Shown: positions 25,469-35,151, counted from the first letter of the stretch. The stretch: DNA of 64,000 bases from DATKEJ01 sp963768715 (GCA_963768715.1 CAVYJC010000004.1:294990-358989), one strand, 5' to 3'. Notes: generated from the letters alone by a model not told the origin. Numbers and translations: made by a program.

Positions 25469-28342
25469 ATGACGACGCGATTCGACGCTTCCCAAACGGC
25501 CTTTTCCGACAAGTTTGAGAACAGGCATATCGGACCCGACGAGGCCGAGACCAGGGAGATGCTGTCGCAACTCGGCGTCGAAAGCGTGGGCCAACTGGTT
25601 GATGAAGCGGTGCCCGACGCGATCCGGCTCGGGCGGGAGCTGGACATTGAAGAAGGTCAACCGGAGGCCGAGGTGCTGGCTACGCTGGCGTGCCTGGCGG
25701 ACGAGAACAAGTCATACCGCTCGTTTATCGGGATGGGCTACTACGACACGGTGACGCCGCCGGTAATTCTTCGCAACATTCTGGAGAATCCGGGCTGGTA
25801 TACCCAGTACACCCCATACCAGGCCGAAATTGCACAGGGTCGGCTGGAAGCGCTTCTGAACTTTCAGACGGTCGTTTCTGATCTTACCGGCCTCGAGATC
25901 GCCAATGCGTCGCTTCTCGACGAGGCGACTGCCGCCGCGGAAGCAATGTCGATGTTCGCATCGACCCGACGCGGTGAAAACGAAGCGTTCTTTGTATCCG
26001 ATCGCTGTCATCCCCAGACCATCGCCGTCGTTCAGACGCGGGCACGCGTTCAAGGAATCCGAATCGTGGTCGGCGACGAGGACGCCTTTGATTTCTCACC
26101 GGAAGTCTTCGGAGCGCTCCTGCAGTATCCCACAACGGATGGCGCGATCCGTGACTATAAGGCTTTTTGCCGGCGGGCGCACGATAACGGGTCCTATGTA
26201 GCCGTTGCGACGGACCTTCTCGCTCTCACGCTCCTGCGACCGCCGGGGGAATTCGGCGCCGATGCAGCGGTGGGCAGCTCGCAGCGTTTCGGTGTTCCGC
26301 TGGGCTACGGCGGTCCTCACGCCGCGTTCTTTGCGACGAGGGACGAGTTCAAGCGTCGCCTGCCGGGACGCATTATCGGCGTTTCCGTTGACGCGAACGG
26401 AAAGCCGGCTCTTCGGATGGCCCTCCAGACGCGCGAACAGCACATCCGGCGCGAGAAGGCGACCTCGAACATCTGTACCGCGCAGGTGCTCCTCGCGGTA
26501 ATGGCGGGAATGTACGCCGTGTATCACGGTCCTCATGGCCTACGCGCGATTGCGGCCCGCATCCACAAGCTGTCGCGCATGCTGGCCGATGCGACGAGGA
26601 AGGCCGGTCATACAGTGCGCCACGATCGGTACTTCGACACCATCCGCATCGACCTCGAAGGCGTGACTGCGGAAACAATCCACGATTCATCCAGGCAGCG
26701 CGGGGTCAACCTCCGGTATTTCGAGGATGGATCGGTCGGTGTATCGCTAGACCAGGCGACGAGCGAAGACGACCTGCAGGACCTGATCGCAATATTCTCG
26801 GGCGATGGGAATGCGGCGCTTGCATCGGCGTCCGAGGCGGATGGTGATGCCATCGGAGAAGCCCGCCGCGAAAGCGCGTATCTAGAGCACCCTGTTTTCA
26901 ACCAGTATCACTCCGAAACGGAGATGCTTCGGTATATGCACAGGTTGGAGTCGAAGGATCTGGCGCTGAACACGAGCATGATCCCTCTCGGTTCGTGCAC
27001 GATGAAGCTCAATGCGACGGCCCAGATGATCCCTGTGTCGTTCCCGGGGTTTGCGAGAATGCATCCGTTCGCTCCAGTCGACCAGGCGAAGGGTTATCGA
27101 TTCATCTTCGACACGCTGAAGGAGTGGTTGGGCGAGATCACCGGATTCCCCGCCGTATCGCTGCAGCCCAATTCGGGAGCTCAGGGTGAACTCACGGGTC
27201 TTCTTGTCATCCGAGCCTACCACGAAGCGCACGGTCAGAACGACAGAAAGGTTTGTCTCATCCCGAGCTCGGCGCACGGAACGAATCCAGCCAGTGCTGT
27301 AATGGCGGGGATGCAAGTTGTCATCGTCAAGTGCGACGACGACGGCAACGTCGATCTCACCGATCTCCGATCCAAGGCGGAAGCGAACAAGGATACGCTG
27401 GCGGCGCTGATGATCACCTATCCATCAACGCACGGCGTGTTTGAGCCGACGATCCGACGCATTTGCGAGATCGTGCACGAAAACGGCGGACAGGTTTACC
27501 TCGACGGCGCCAACATGAATGCGCAGGTCGGGCTCTGCCGCCCGGGTGACTACGGCGCCGACGTCTGCCACCTGAATCTGCACAAGACGTTTGCCATTCC
27601 GCACGGCGGAGGCGGGCCCGGCATGGGGCCGATCTGCGCTGCTGATCACCTGGCGCCATTTCTGCCTGGACATCCACTCGCCGACGTCGGGGGGGATCAG
27701 GCTATCGGGCCGGTTGCGGCCGCACCCTGGGGCAGTGCGGGCATCCTCATGATCTCATGGGCCTACATTGCCCTTCTGGGGAAGACCGGGCTGCGTCGAT
27801 CGAGTGAGATGGCGATCCTGAATGCCAACTACATGGCGAAGCGTCTCGACGGGCACTACGACATCCTTTACCGGGGACCCGGCGGGCGAGTCGCTCACGA
27901 ATTCATCGTCGATCTCCGGCCGATCAAGCGAGAGACGGGCGTCACGGAGGAGGATGTGGCCAAACGTCTGATCGACTACGGATTCCATGCCCCCACGATG
28001 TCATGGCCGGTTCCCGGAACCATGATGGTCGAGCCGACGGAAAGCGAGTCGAAAGCGGAACTGGATCGATTCTGCGACGCCATGATTGCCATTCGTTCGG
28101 AAATTCAGGCGATTCAACTGGGTGTCTCAGATCCTGCTGATAACGTGCTCAAGAACGCGCCCCACACGGCGGAAGTTGTCGTGTCGGATGAATGGGATCA
28201 CCCCTATTCACGTGAGCAGGCCGCCTATCCGGCGCCATGGACGCGAGAACACAAATTCTGGCCGGCCGTAGGACGGGTTGATAACGCCTTTGGAGACCGA
28301 AACCTCGTATGCTCGTGTCTTCCGATCGAGGCGTACCAGTAG
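25469..28342 (+). CDS. gcvP: Glycine dehydrogenase (decarboxylating), P protein
   Basis: 957 residues from the ATG at 25469, the same length as the usual fused P protein. An in-frame ATG at 25325 would add 48 residues that do not look like the family. Both halves are present: the N-terminal FENRHIGPDEAET and the pyridoxal-phosphate lysine region LNLHKTFAIPHGGGGPGMGPI near residue 710. Further motifs are AHGTNPAS and the C-terminal PYSREQAAYP. It decarboxylates glycine in the cleavage system. No glycine riboswitch is seen upstream. The other gcv genes are not in this window. Confidence 0.96.
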   Translation: MTTRFDASQTAFSDKFENRHIGPDEAETREMLSQLGVESVGQLVDEAVPDAIRLGRELDIEEGQPEAEVLATLACLADENKSYRSFIGMGYYDTVTPPVILRNILENPGWYTQYTPYQAEIAQGRLEALLNFQTVVSDLTGLEIANASLLDEATAAAEAMSMFASTRRGENEAFFVSDRCHPQTIAVVQTRARVQGIRIVVGDEDAFDFSPEVFGALLQYPTTDGAIRDYKAFCRRAHDNGSYVAVATDLLALTLLRPPGEFGADAAVGSSQRFGVPLGYGGPHAAFFATRDEFKRRLPGRIIGVSVDANGKPALRMALQTREQHIRREKATSNICTAQVLLAVMAGMYAVYHGPHGLRAIAARIHKLSRMLADATRKAGHTVRHDRYFDTIRIDLEGVTAETIHDSSRQRGVNLRYFEDGSVGVSLDQATSEDDLQDLIAIFSGDGNAALASASEADGDAIGEARRESAYLEHPVFNQYHSETEMLRYMHRLESKDLALNTSMIPLGSCTMKLNATAQMIPVSFPGFARMHPFAPVDQAKGYRFIFDTLKEWLGEITGFPAVSLQPNSGAQGELTGLLVIRAYHEAHGQNDRKVCLIPSSAHGTNPASAVMAGMQVVIVKCDDDGNVDLTDLRSKAEANKDTLAALMITYPSTHGVFEPTIRRICEIVHENGGQVYLDGANMNAQVGLCRPGDYGADVCHLNLHKTFAIPHGGGGPGMGPICAADHLAPFLPGHPLADVGGDQAIGPVAAAPWGSAGILMISWAYIALLGKTGLRRSSEMAILNANYMAKRLDGHYDILYRGPGGRVAHEFIVDLRPIKRETGVTEEDVAKRLIDYGFHAPTMSWPVPGTMMVEPTESESKAELDRFCDAMIAIRSEIQAIQLGVSDPADNVLKNAPHTAEVVVSDEWDHPYSREQAAYPAPWTREHKFWPAVGRVDNAFGDRNLVCSCLPIEAYQ

Positions 28343-28386
28343 TCCACCGTCCCCAGTTTCGAAACCCGGGAAATACGAACGACCGC

Positions 28387-29043
28387 ATGAAGATCTACGC
28401 CCTTGCCGTCTCAGTCCTGATGCTCACGCTTATCCCAAGATTCGTTTCAGCACAGGAGATGACAGATTCATCGCAGACCGACGCGCCCGCCACGCCGGAG
28501 GCGCACATGGCCGGTAATGTCTACGAGTTTGACCAGGCGCACAGTCAAGTCACGTTCAAGATTCGCCATCTTGCCGTTGCCTACGTTCGGGGCACCTTTC
28601 ACGACGTTAAAGCCTCGATATTTCTGAATCCCGCTGACGTCACGACCTTGACGACTGAGGCCGTGATTGCCGTCAACAGTGTGGACACTGGCAACGAGAA
28701 GCGTGACAACGATCTGCGCTCCGCCGATTTTTTTGATGTCGCACAATTCCCGGAAATGAAATTCGCGAGCACGGGAGTTTCCGACGTAGGCGATGACGGA
28801 ACGTTCAAATTGCACGGGCAGCTGTCCATCCGTGACGTCACGAAGGACGTGGTCATGGATGCCGAGATGTCGGGTCCCATCGTCAATAGAGGTCAAGAGC
28901 GGCTCGGCTTTGTCGCGACCACGCGCATTGATCGTTTCGACTACGGCCTCCAATGGGATGCCGTCACCGAGGTGGGCTCACTCGTTGCCGGGCGGGACGT
29001 CGATATCACCGTCGAGGTGGAGGCGAAGCGGAAGCTCGAATAG
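28387..29043 (+). CDS. YceI-family periplasmic protein
   Basis: About 218 residues from the ATG at 28387; the longer open frame overlaps the gcvP end and is not needed. The signal peptide is MKIYALAVSVLMLTLIPRFVSAQ. The body has the YceI lipocalin-like pattern: YEFDQAHSQVTFKIRHLAVAYVRGTFHD, then VDTGNEKRDNDLRSADFFDVAQFPEMKF, GQLSIRDVTKDVVMDAEM and VATTRIDRFDYGLQWD. Family members bind isoprenoid-type lipids in the periplasm. The adjacency to cbb3 assembly genes may or may not be functional. Confidence 0.9.
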   Translation: MKIYALAVSVLMLTLIPRFVSAQEMTDSSQTDAPATPEAHMAGNVYEFDQAHSQVTFKIRHLAVAYVRGTFHDVKASIFLNPADVTTLTTEAVIAVNSVDTGNEKRDNDLRSADFFDVAQFPEMKFASTGVSDVGDDGTFKLHGQLSIRDVTKDVVMDAEMSGPIVNRGQERLGFVATTRIDRFDYGLQWDAVTEVGSLVAGRDVDITVEVEAKRKLE

Positions 29044-29101
29044 CGGCCGCCGTGCCGTGACGACGTCGTATCTTTTGGGGCAATCAAACTGGTAATGCGC
29101 A

Positions 29102-29776
29102 ATGCCGGACGTTACCTACCTGGGAATCATCTCGGTAGCTCTTCTCATGGGCCTTGCCGGTAGCGCCCACTGCGTTGGGATGTGCGGCGGCTTTGCTGTC
29201 CTGGCCGGTTCCGGAGCCACGAGAAGTTCGAAGACGCATCGGAAACTGCTCGCGTGGCTGGGCGGGAAGACGGTCACGTATGCCGCCCTGGGCATGGCCC
29301 TCGGATTGGCCGGCGATGCCGTTCCCAAGTCATTTTCAGGTTTTCAGAGCATCGTCGTCGTGCTGACTGCGATCCTTCTCGTCTTGACGGGTCTGCACAT
29401 GGCAGGGATTGGTCCCTCGTGGTCGCTGTTCGCGCCGTCTCCAGTATCCGCCTTTGTAACGAGGATGTCGGCGCTGGTGAAGAAGTCGTCCACGGCCGGC
29501 CGATTCGCCCTCGGTTTGCTGAATGGCCTCCTCCCTTGCGGACTGGTCTATGCGGCTCTTGCGTACAGCCTTACGTATCAGTCGGGCGTGAAGGGGGCCC
29601 TTTTCATGGCGATTTTCGGGCTTGGGACCGCCCCCGTGCTCGTCCTCATTGGACTCGGAACCGGCGTTTTCAGTCACAAGTATCGCCGAACGACGACACG
29701 GGTCGTCGGCTGGGTTGTCGTCCTCCTCGGTTTCTACACGATGATGAGGCTGCCGGCGTTTATGAATGGTCAATAG
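29102..29776 (+). CDS. SafE/TauE-like membrane protein of the cbb3 assembly neighbourhood
   Basis: 224 residues with about six membrane helices. The opening GLAGSAHCVGMCGGFAVLAG carries the His-Cys...Cys-Gly-Gly signature of the cytochrome biogenesis/urease accessory UreH-like transmembrane family, often annotated sulfite exporter TauE/SafE. Later motifs are FALGLLNGLLPCGLVYAAL and GLGTAPVLVLIGLG. Such genes often lie beside ccoGHIS and may handle copper or thiols. A heptanucleotide array begins inside its last codons. Confidence 0.82.
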   Translation: MPDVTYLGIISVALLMGLAGSAHCVGMCGGFAVLAGSGATRSSKTHRKLLAWLGGKTVTYAALGMALGLAGDAVPKSFSGFQSIVVVLTAILLVLTGLHMAGIGPSWSLFAPSPVSAFVTRMSALVKKSSTAGRFALGLLNGLLPCGLVYAALAYSLTYQSGVKGALFMAIFGLGTAPVLVLIGLGTGVFSHKYRRTTTRVVGWVVVLLGFYTMMRLPAFMNGQ

Positions 29777-29815
29777 ACACTGGACACTAGTCACTGGGAG
29801 TCATTAGTCATTAGC
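29765..29815. repeat. Heptanucleotide array overlapping the SafE-like stop codon
   Basis: AATGGTC, AATAGAC, ACTGGAC, ACTAGTC, a 10-nt unit ACTGGGAGTC, then ATTAGTC, ATTAGCG. It starts within the coding end (Met-Asn-Gly-Gln). The MITE-like element begins 8 bp after its end, and the array resumes after that element. Confidence 0.85.
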
Positions 29816-29822
29816 GGTTATA

Positions 29823-30092
29823 TGCACAATGAAAGTGACCGGTGTTGTGCCCAAATGTGACGCCATGACCCTTGCCCGGTCGTTATTAATCCCAGGCATG
29901 AATGCCCGGGCTTAGAATGGCGCCCCGTAAACGGGGCTTCGCCGCGGGCCCGCCGGAGAAGGCCGGTTTACCGGTCGCTACTCCAAGGCCGGTCGTTTAC
30001 GGCCGGCAGAGGGATGTAAGCAGATGGCCTATTTTCTGAGTTAGGTGACTTGGCCCATGCCCATGAGTTCGAGCGGTCACTTTCATTGTGCA
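29823..30092. mobile_element. MITE-like non-coding element with perfect inverted ends
   Basis: 270 bp bounded by TGCACAATGAAAGTGACC and its exact complement; the inverted repeat extends to 25 bp when the flanking bases are included (29817-29841 and 30074-30098). TATA flanks both sides (29819-29822 and 30093-30096), a possible target duplication. The ends start with TG and finish with CA, which recalls IS21-family ends. The interior has GC-rich palindromes (CCCCGTAAACGGGG, GGCCGGTTTACCGG) but no gene. The right boundary matches the exact point where identity with the copy at 56501-56692 ends. Confidence 0.75.
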
Positions 30093-30098
30093 TATAAC

Positions 30099-30375
30099 AT
30101 TAGTCATTGGACGATCGAGGCGTCATAGGGGCAGTGGCGTAATTCTCGTGCAAACTTGACTTCGGACCCCGGATGAGATGAGTCATTGGACACTGGGAGC
30201 CATTGGTCATTGGACGGCGAGGGCGATTAGCGCAACGGCCGTTGTAAACATTCAGACTTTGTCAAGATGACCTCGGACCCCTCCGCGCTCGTCGAACGAC
30301 TGATCCGTACCCTATAGATGAAGCTCGCCCGTTCGGGGCAGGCTCTCGGACCCCGGACCCCGGACCCCGGACCTG
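30099..30375. repeat. Heptanucleotide arrays between the MITE and ccoS
   Basis: The interrupted array resumes at 30099-30112. More units of the CATTGG/CACTGG type lie at about 30178-30216. At 30348-30375 there are three perfect GGACCCC units and a GGACCTG, ending 7 bp before the ccoS ATG. The rest of the gap shows no gene. Confidence 0.82.
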
Positions 30376-30382
30376 GAAAGCC

Positions 30383-30622
30383 ATGAACGTCCTCTTTATT
30401 CTCGTCCCCCTCGCGCTGCTGCTGGCCGGACTGGGTGTCTGGGCTTTCGCATGGGCGGTTCGTCGGGGGCAGTTTGACGACGTGCACACACCGGCGATGA
30501 GGATGTTGGTGGACGACGAAGAGAATTCAGAATTGAGAAATCAGAAATCAGAGATGGACGAGGCATCGTCGACCGATGTTCAGCCCCGGCCGCAAGCGTC
30601 GGGGAAGGATCCTGAGGGGTGA
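30383..30622 (+). CDS. ccoS: cbb3 oxidase assembly protein CcoS, repeat-extended tail
   Basis: 79 residues. MNVLFILVPLALLLAGLGVWAFAWAVRRGQFDDVHTPAMRML is the whole conserved CcoS: one membrane helix, then the RGQFDD motif. It is needed for cofactor insertion in cbb3 oxidase. After LVDDEE the sequence is encoded by heptanucleotide repeats (30524-30551) and continues as a disordered tail. It is convergent with ccoI, 73 bp away, instead of following it in the operon. Confidence 0.9.
   Translation: MNVLFILVPLALLLAGLGVWAFAWAVRRGQFDDVHTPAMRMLVDDEENSELRNQKSEMDEASSTDVQPRPQASGKDPEG
30524..30551. repeat. Heptanucleotide array inside the ccoS coding region
   Basis: AATTCAG, AATTGAG, AAATCAG, AAATCAG, all within the reading frame of ccoS. 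The same AATTCAR family is seen in the intergenic array at 38360. Confidence 0.85.
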
Positions 30623-30695
30623 ATGATCATCCCCCGCCGCGTCTGCCTGGACATTTGTGCCGGCGCTCTGTCAAGGCGAATGATCACCCGCCCTT

Positions 30696-33179
30696 TCACG
30701 TCTTGAACGGTCTTTGGGCGCTCGAAAGCATCACCACCACCAACGAACTCACGGGCATCGCAATTGCGGCCACCAGGGGTGTAACCAGACCTGACATGGC
30801 TGCAGAGGCGCCGACCAGGTTGTAGGCGAGGGAAATGCCCAGATTGAGACGAATCGTTCGCATAATCCGGTGCGCGCCTCGGAAAAGGGCGGAAACGGAG
30901 TCGGTGCCGCGCCCCGTAATGAACACGTCGGATGAGACCTGGCCCGCGACGGAGCTTCCCGACACAGCGATTCCCACATTCGCCCGCTGCAGTGCACCCG
31001 CGTCGTTCACGCCGTCCCCAACCATTGCTACGACCCGACCCTTGGCCATGAATCGATCGATCACGCGGCGCTTTTCTTCGGGGTCGCATCGCGCGAACAC
31101 ATGATCCGCGGGGATCCCGAGCTCGGCCGCTACGGCGCTGACCGTTGCGGCATGATCTCCCGAGCAAATTACTACGTCCACGTGGCGCTCCCTCAACATT
31201 TGGACCAGACGCGAGGCATCCGGACGCATCTCGTCTGAAATCGCAAGGACTGCTATCACGTCTCCGTCGACAGCAATTCCAACGGGCGTTGCCCCTGCAT
31301 TGGCGTAGGAGGTCTCCATGCGGCGCATCTCCGACGGTACCCGCGCATTCTCGGCGAGCCAGTCAAGTCCGCCAACAGCGGCAGATCGCCCGTTTACCAA
31401 TCCCGAGATGCCTTTGCCCTGCTCGGAGCGGATCTGCGATGCCTTGCCGATCGGAGAGCCAACCGCTTGGGGGACGAAGTCCCGGATAGCGCGCGCAATC
31501 GGATGACTGCTATCTGACTCGAGACGCGCTGCGATTTCAATCGCTGCCGGGTCGCCGGCGTAGTCGGTTACGGCGGTTTGCCCGAACGTGAGCGTACCCG
31601 TCTTGTCCAGCACCACGACTTGAGCTTCAGTAAGTGTCTGGATGGCGGATTCGTTCTTGACAAAGATGCCTTTTCGCGCTGCCCGCCCGGTTCCGACAGC
31701 GACGGCGAGCGGCGTTGCCATGCCCAAGGCGCAGGGACAGGTGATGACGAGAAGTGCGACGACGTTGGATACGACTACCCCGGCATCCAGCCAGAGCCAG
31801 ACGAGGGCGCAGACGACTGTGAGAAAAAGAACCGAGGCCACAAAGTACCCACTCAGTCGATCGGCGAGCATGGTCACCGGGGCGCGGCGCAGGCGATCGT
31901 CCGCCACCCAGGCCATCAGCAAGCCCACCTTCGTTTGATCGCCGACAGCTACCGTAGTGATTCGTATGGACTCCGACAGATTTGTCGCACCCGCCCATAC
32001 TGCGTCATCGCCGGTGACGAATACCGGCTCGCTTTCGCCCGTCAAGGTAGCGTTGTCAACGTGGCTGGCGCCGTCGACGACGATCCCGTCGACGGGGATT
32101 ACTTCGCCTGCGGGCACCTCAACGTGTGCGCCGACCTGCAGGGCCGAGGCGCGAATGATTTCCACCGATCCATCCTCGTTCACTTTGCGTGCGGACGTAG
32201 GGATGAGCGCCAGAAGCTGGTCCGCGGCGTCGCCTGCCAGGCGCTTGCTCCTGAATTGAATCCAGCGCGCGGTAAGGAGGGCTGCGATCAGAATCGTGAT
32301 CGAATCGAACCAGATTTCGCCGTTGCCGGTGACGGTAGCCCAGGCGCTGTTCGTGAATCCGACGAGGATGCCGAGCGAAATTGGGGTGTCCATGTGCAGG
32401 TGAAGAAGCGAACGACGGCGGATTGCATCGCGAACCGATGCCCATGCCCGTCTGAAAAAGGGTATTGCCCCGTAAGCGACTGCCGGAATCGCCAGCACGA
32501 GGCTGATCCAGCGCGCAGCGGTATTGAGGTCGGTTTCCAGCGCGTCTCCCAATCCTGCATAGATTGCGAAAGCGATGAGCATCACGTTGGCTGCCAGGGC
32601 CCACGAGACACCGACGCGAATGAGCAGTGCCCGCTCTTCTTTGATCGCGAGCTCCGCGTCGTCGTGTACGCGGGGCTGGACCGCGTATCCAAAGCGCGAA
32701 AGCCATGCTGCGACGGTCGACAGCCGGGCCTTCTGCGGATCCCACTCAATCGTCAATCGCGACCGCGGGAGGTCGAGCCGAGCACTCCCAACACCCTCGA
32801 TCTCTCTGGGAATACGCTCGACGAGCCATACACAGGCGGCGCAGTGCACTCCGTTCACGTAGAGCCTGGTTCGACGCCGACCTCCCTCGAGCTCGACCGT
32901 ATGGTCCTCGAAGAATTCGGGAGAGTCCAGTTCAGCGAGCAGCAACGGATCCCGTGTCGTTGACGCCGGGCGAGCTGTGCTTGGCCTGGACGTCGATTCC
33001 TGCAGGCGGTAGTAGGTCTCGGCTAATCCACTCTCGTTTAGGACGAAGTAGACTGTCTGACAGCCGGTGCAGCAGAACCACGGATCGCTACCGACCGGAT
33101 GCGTTCCAACAGGCAATCCGCAGTGGTGACAGGGCGTGCTCGGGTCTGTCCGAGCCTCCCTGGTGACGTCACTTGGCAT
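30696..33179 (-). CDS. ccoI: Copper-translocating P1B-type ATPase CcoI
   Basis: 827 residues from the ATG at 33179; the open frame continues upstream through ccoH in a non-coding phase. The N-terminus has CHHCGLP and CCTGCQTVYF metal-site motifs, followed by an HMA-type GVHCAACVWLV. The ion-pathway motif TCPCALGMATPLA, the phosphorylation site DKTGTLTFG and GDGVNDA follow. It exports copper from the cytoplasm to supply the CuB centre of cbb3 oxidase. It is the last gene of the ccoNOQPGHI operon, 14 bp after ccoH. Confidence 0.95.
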   Translation of the reverse strand: MPSDVTREARTDPSTPCHHCGLPVGTHPVGSDPWFCCTGCQTVYFVLNESGLAETYYRLQESTSRPSTARPASTTRDPLLLAELDSPEFFEDHTVELEGGRRRTRLYVNGVHCAACVWLVERIPREIEGVGSARLDLPRSRLTIEWDPQKARLSTVAAWLSRFGYAVQPRVHDDAELAIKEERALLIRVGVSWALAANVMLIAFAIYAGLGDALETDLNTAARWISLVLAIPAVAYGAIPFFRRAWASVRDAIRRRSLLHLHMDTPISLGILVGFTNSAWATVTGNGEIWFDSITILIAALLTARWIQFRSKRLAGDAADQLLALIPTSARKVNEDGSVEIIRASALQVGAHVEVPAGEVIPVDGIVVDGASHVDNATLTGESEPVFVTGDDAVWAGATNLSESIRITTVAVGDQTKVGLLMAWVADDRLRRAPVTMLADRLSGYFVASVLFLTVVCALVWLWLDAGVVVSNVVALLVITCPCALGMATPLAVAVGTGRAARKGIFVKNESAIQTLTEAQVVVLDKTGTLTFGQTAVTDYAGDPAAIEIAARLESDSSHPIARAIRDFVPQAVGSPIGKASQIRSEQGKGISGLVNGRSAAVGGLDWLAENARVPSEMRRMETSYANAGATPVGIAVDGDVIAVLAISDEMRPDASRLVQMLRERHVDVVICSGDHAATVSAVAAELGIPADHVFARCDPEEKRRVIDRFMAKGRVVAMVGDGVNDAGALQRANVGIAVSGSSVAGQVSSDVFITGRGTDSVSALFRGAHRIMRTIRLNLGISLAYNLVGASAAMSGLVTPLVAAIAMPVSSLVVVMLSSAQRPFKT

Positions 33180-33193
33180 CGGAAAAGATCGTC

Positions 33194-33667
33194 CTAGATC
33201 TCGATTCTGATCTTGTCGATAAATCGTTCGGCGGCGCGACGGGCGACGATCTCGAGATCCCATAAGCCGTGATCCCTGTAGGGAAAACTGAACGAGTAGC
33301 GGCCGCTTGACGAATCGCCCTCCACCAGGCTGTGCGTTCCGTAGGTGACGGACGACTGTGGTCTGGATACGGTAACGGCGCCCTGCAGGCCCGTCAAAGG
33401 CTCTCCGTTCTTGTCCGTGATCACGGCAACCCCGGTGGCCTGGTCCGGCGGCTGGATCTCGATGCGCGCCACCCAACCCAGTGCTTCGCTCGCGCGCCGT
33501 TCGGCGGCAACCGAGTCCCACGCGACGGATTTACGGTAGTAGTTGTCGACGACCTGCGCCCCGCCGTCGGAACGGGACGCGATCAAGACGGCAAACGTCG
33601 TCACCCCACCGAGCAGGAGAAGACCGACTATCGCTGCGGGCCAGAGAACGTTAGGGGACTTAGGCAA
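33194..33667 (-). CDS. ccoH: cbb3 oxidase assembly protein CcoH (FixH-like)
   Basis: 157 residues with one N-terminal membrane helix (ALIVGLLLLGGVTTFAVLIA region). VDNYYRKSVAWDSVAAERRASEALGWV is the typical FixH start of the periplasmic domain, followed by an Ig-like beta part (SSGRYSFSFPYRDHGLWDLEI). It associates with CcoN during assembly. It sits between ccoG and ccoI with gaps of about 10 bp. Confidence 0.85.
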   Translation of the reverse strand: MPKSPNVLWPAAIVGLLLLGGVTTFAVLIASRSDGGAQVVDNYYRKSVAWDSVAAERRASEALGWVARIEIQPPDQATGVAVITDKNGEPLTGLQGAVTVSRPQSSVTYGTHSLVEGDSSSGRYSFSFPYRDHGLWDLEIVARRAAERFIDKIRIEI

Positions 33668-33676
33668 AACAGATCC

Positions 33677-35095
33677 TCAATTGGAAGGTCCGAGTAGAGC
33701 GAACTCACGTTTCTCCACCGTTCCGTCAGAGAATTTCAGCTCAAACTCGCCCTCCATGTGACTCCCCTTGAAAGCATCAGTCGGGAAGATCACGAAAGCT
33801 TCTATTCTTTTCATCTCTCCAGGCTCCAGCGTGATCGGCTGCACGCCGACGACCCTGATTTCTGCGTCCTCCGGTTCTTCCACCTCGATCTCAAATGACG
33901 AGGCACGAGCGGTCTGATTTCGTACACGGAATCGGAGGCGATTGGCGATCTCATGTTCTGAAATGACCGTGTATGGGTCACCCACGACGCGGCCGATGTT
34001 AATGTCGTAGGCGCTTCTGTTCGCCAGCGTCACCGTGAATGCCGTTGTAAAACCGATGAGCAGGAGGGCGTATGCGACGGTTCGAGGCCGAAAAAGCCGC
34101 TGAGACACGCCCGCGAGGGCATTCTCCGACGTGTACCGAATAAGCCCTCTCGGCTTGCCGACACGATCCATGATCGCATCGCAGGCATCAATGCATTGCG
34201 TACAGGCGATGCACTCCATCTGCAGCCCTTCACGGATATCGATTCCGGTCGGACACGTCCGCACGCACGCGCCACAATCGACGCAATCCCCCAAGGCGGG
34301 TCGCAGACCGGCGGCCTCTTCTTCCATCTTCTTTCGGGATCTCCGACCCCTCGGCTCGCCTCGTCCTGGATCGTAGGAGACGATCATGGAATCCGGGTCG
34401 AGCAGCACCGACTGCATCCGCGCGTACGGGCAGACGATGGTGCACATCTGTTCTCTGAAGTAACCGAAATCGAACAGTACGAGCCCCGTCGTCATGGCCA
34501 TTCCAAGGAAGAAGCCCCAATTTTCCGCCGGAGGTTCCTGCATCCACTCGATCAAATTCGACCAGCCGACGAAATAAGCCACAAACGTGTGGGCGAGCAG
34601 AAGCGAGACGCCGGTGAAGACGGACAGCTTCAGGGTCTTGCGCCAGAACTTGTCGAATGTCCACGGTCCTTCGTCGCGTCTCTTCCGGGTAATTTCGCTG
34701 CCTTCGATGAGACGCTCGATCGGGCGGAACAGGTATTCCAGATAGACGGTCTGTGGACAGGCCCATCCGCACCAGACGCGGCCAAGGAAGGCGGTCCCGA
34801 CGATGACCGTGAGCAGCCCTCCGATCCCCAGCATCATCAGGAGAATCGTGTCGGTTGGATAGAACTCCACGCCGAACAACGCGAAGCGACGGTGTATGAA
34901 ATCGAGCAGCACGGCCGGCATGCCGCCGATGTGAACGATCGGCAGGAGCACATACAGCGCCATGAGCGTCCAGGCAACACCCCGACGCTGCGTATTCAAG
35001 CGCCCCGGGCTAGGCACCGGGTACATCCACTTGCGCTTTCCCTCACTGGTGAGGGTGGTCAGTACCTCCTCTGGGGATTGCAGAACGTCAGGCAA
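33677..35095 (-). CDS. ccoG: cbb3 oxidase accessory protein CcoG (polyferredoxin)
   Basis: 472 residues. It has several membrane helices, an RVWCGWACPQTVYLEYLFRPIERLIEG motif and two 4Fe-4S clusters (CVDCGACVRTCPTGIDIREG and CIACTQCIDACDAIM). The C-terminal part is an Ig-like periplasmic domain. CcoG reduces Cu(II) for insertion into cbb3 oxidase. It follows ccoP by about 56 bp. Confidence 0.94.
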   Translation of the reverse strand: MPDVLQSPEEVLTTLTSEGKRKWMYPVPSPGRLNTQRRGVAWTLMALYVLLPIVHIGGMPAVLLDFIHRRFALFGVEFYPTDTILLMMLGIGGLLTVIVGTAFLGRVWCGWACPQTVYLEYLFRPIERLIEGSEITRKRRDEGPWTFDKFWRKTLKLSVFTGVSLLLAHTFVAYFVGWSNLIEWMQEPPAENWGFFLGMAMTTGLVLFDFGYFREQMCTIVCPYARMQSVLLDPDSMIVSYDPGRGEPRGRRSRKKMEEEAAGLRPALGDCVDCGACVRTCPTGIDIREGLQMECIACTQCIDACDAIMDRVGKPRGLIRYTSENALAGVSQRLFRPRTVAYALLLIGFTTAFTVTLANRSAYDINIGRVVGDPYTVISEHEIANRLRFRVRNQTARASSFEIEVEEPEDAEIRVVGVQPITLEPGEMKRIEAFVIFPTDAFKGSHMEGEFELKFSDGTVEKREFALLGPSN

Positions 35096-35151
35096 AGTCT
35101 ATCAACACCCTCCTTGCTTCCTTCAGGCCCGTACATGACGAGCGTTTCGCC

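Noticed and set aside
31578..32963. 461-codon plus-strand frame
   Set aside because: Antisense to the clearly functional ccoI; no domain pattern.
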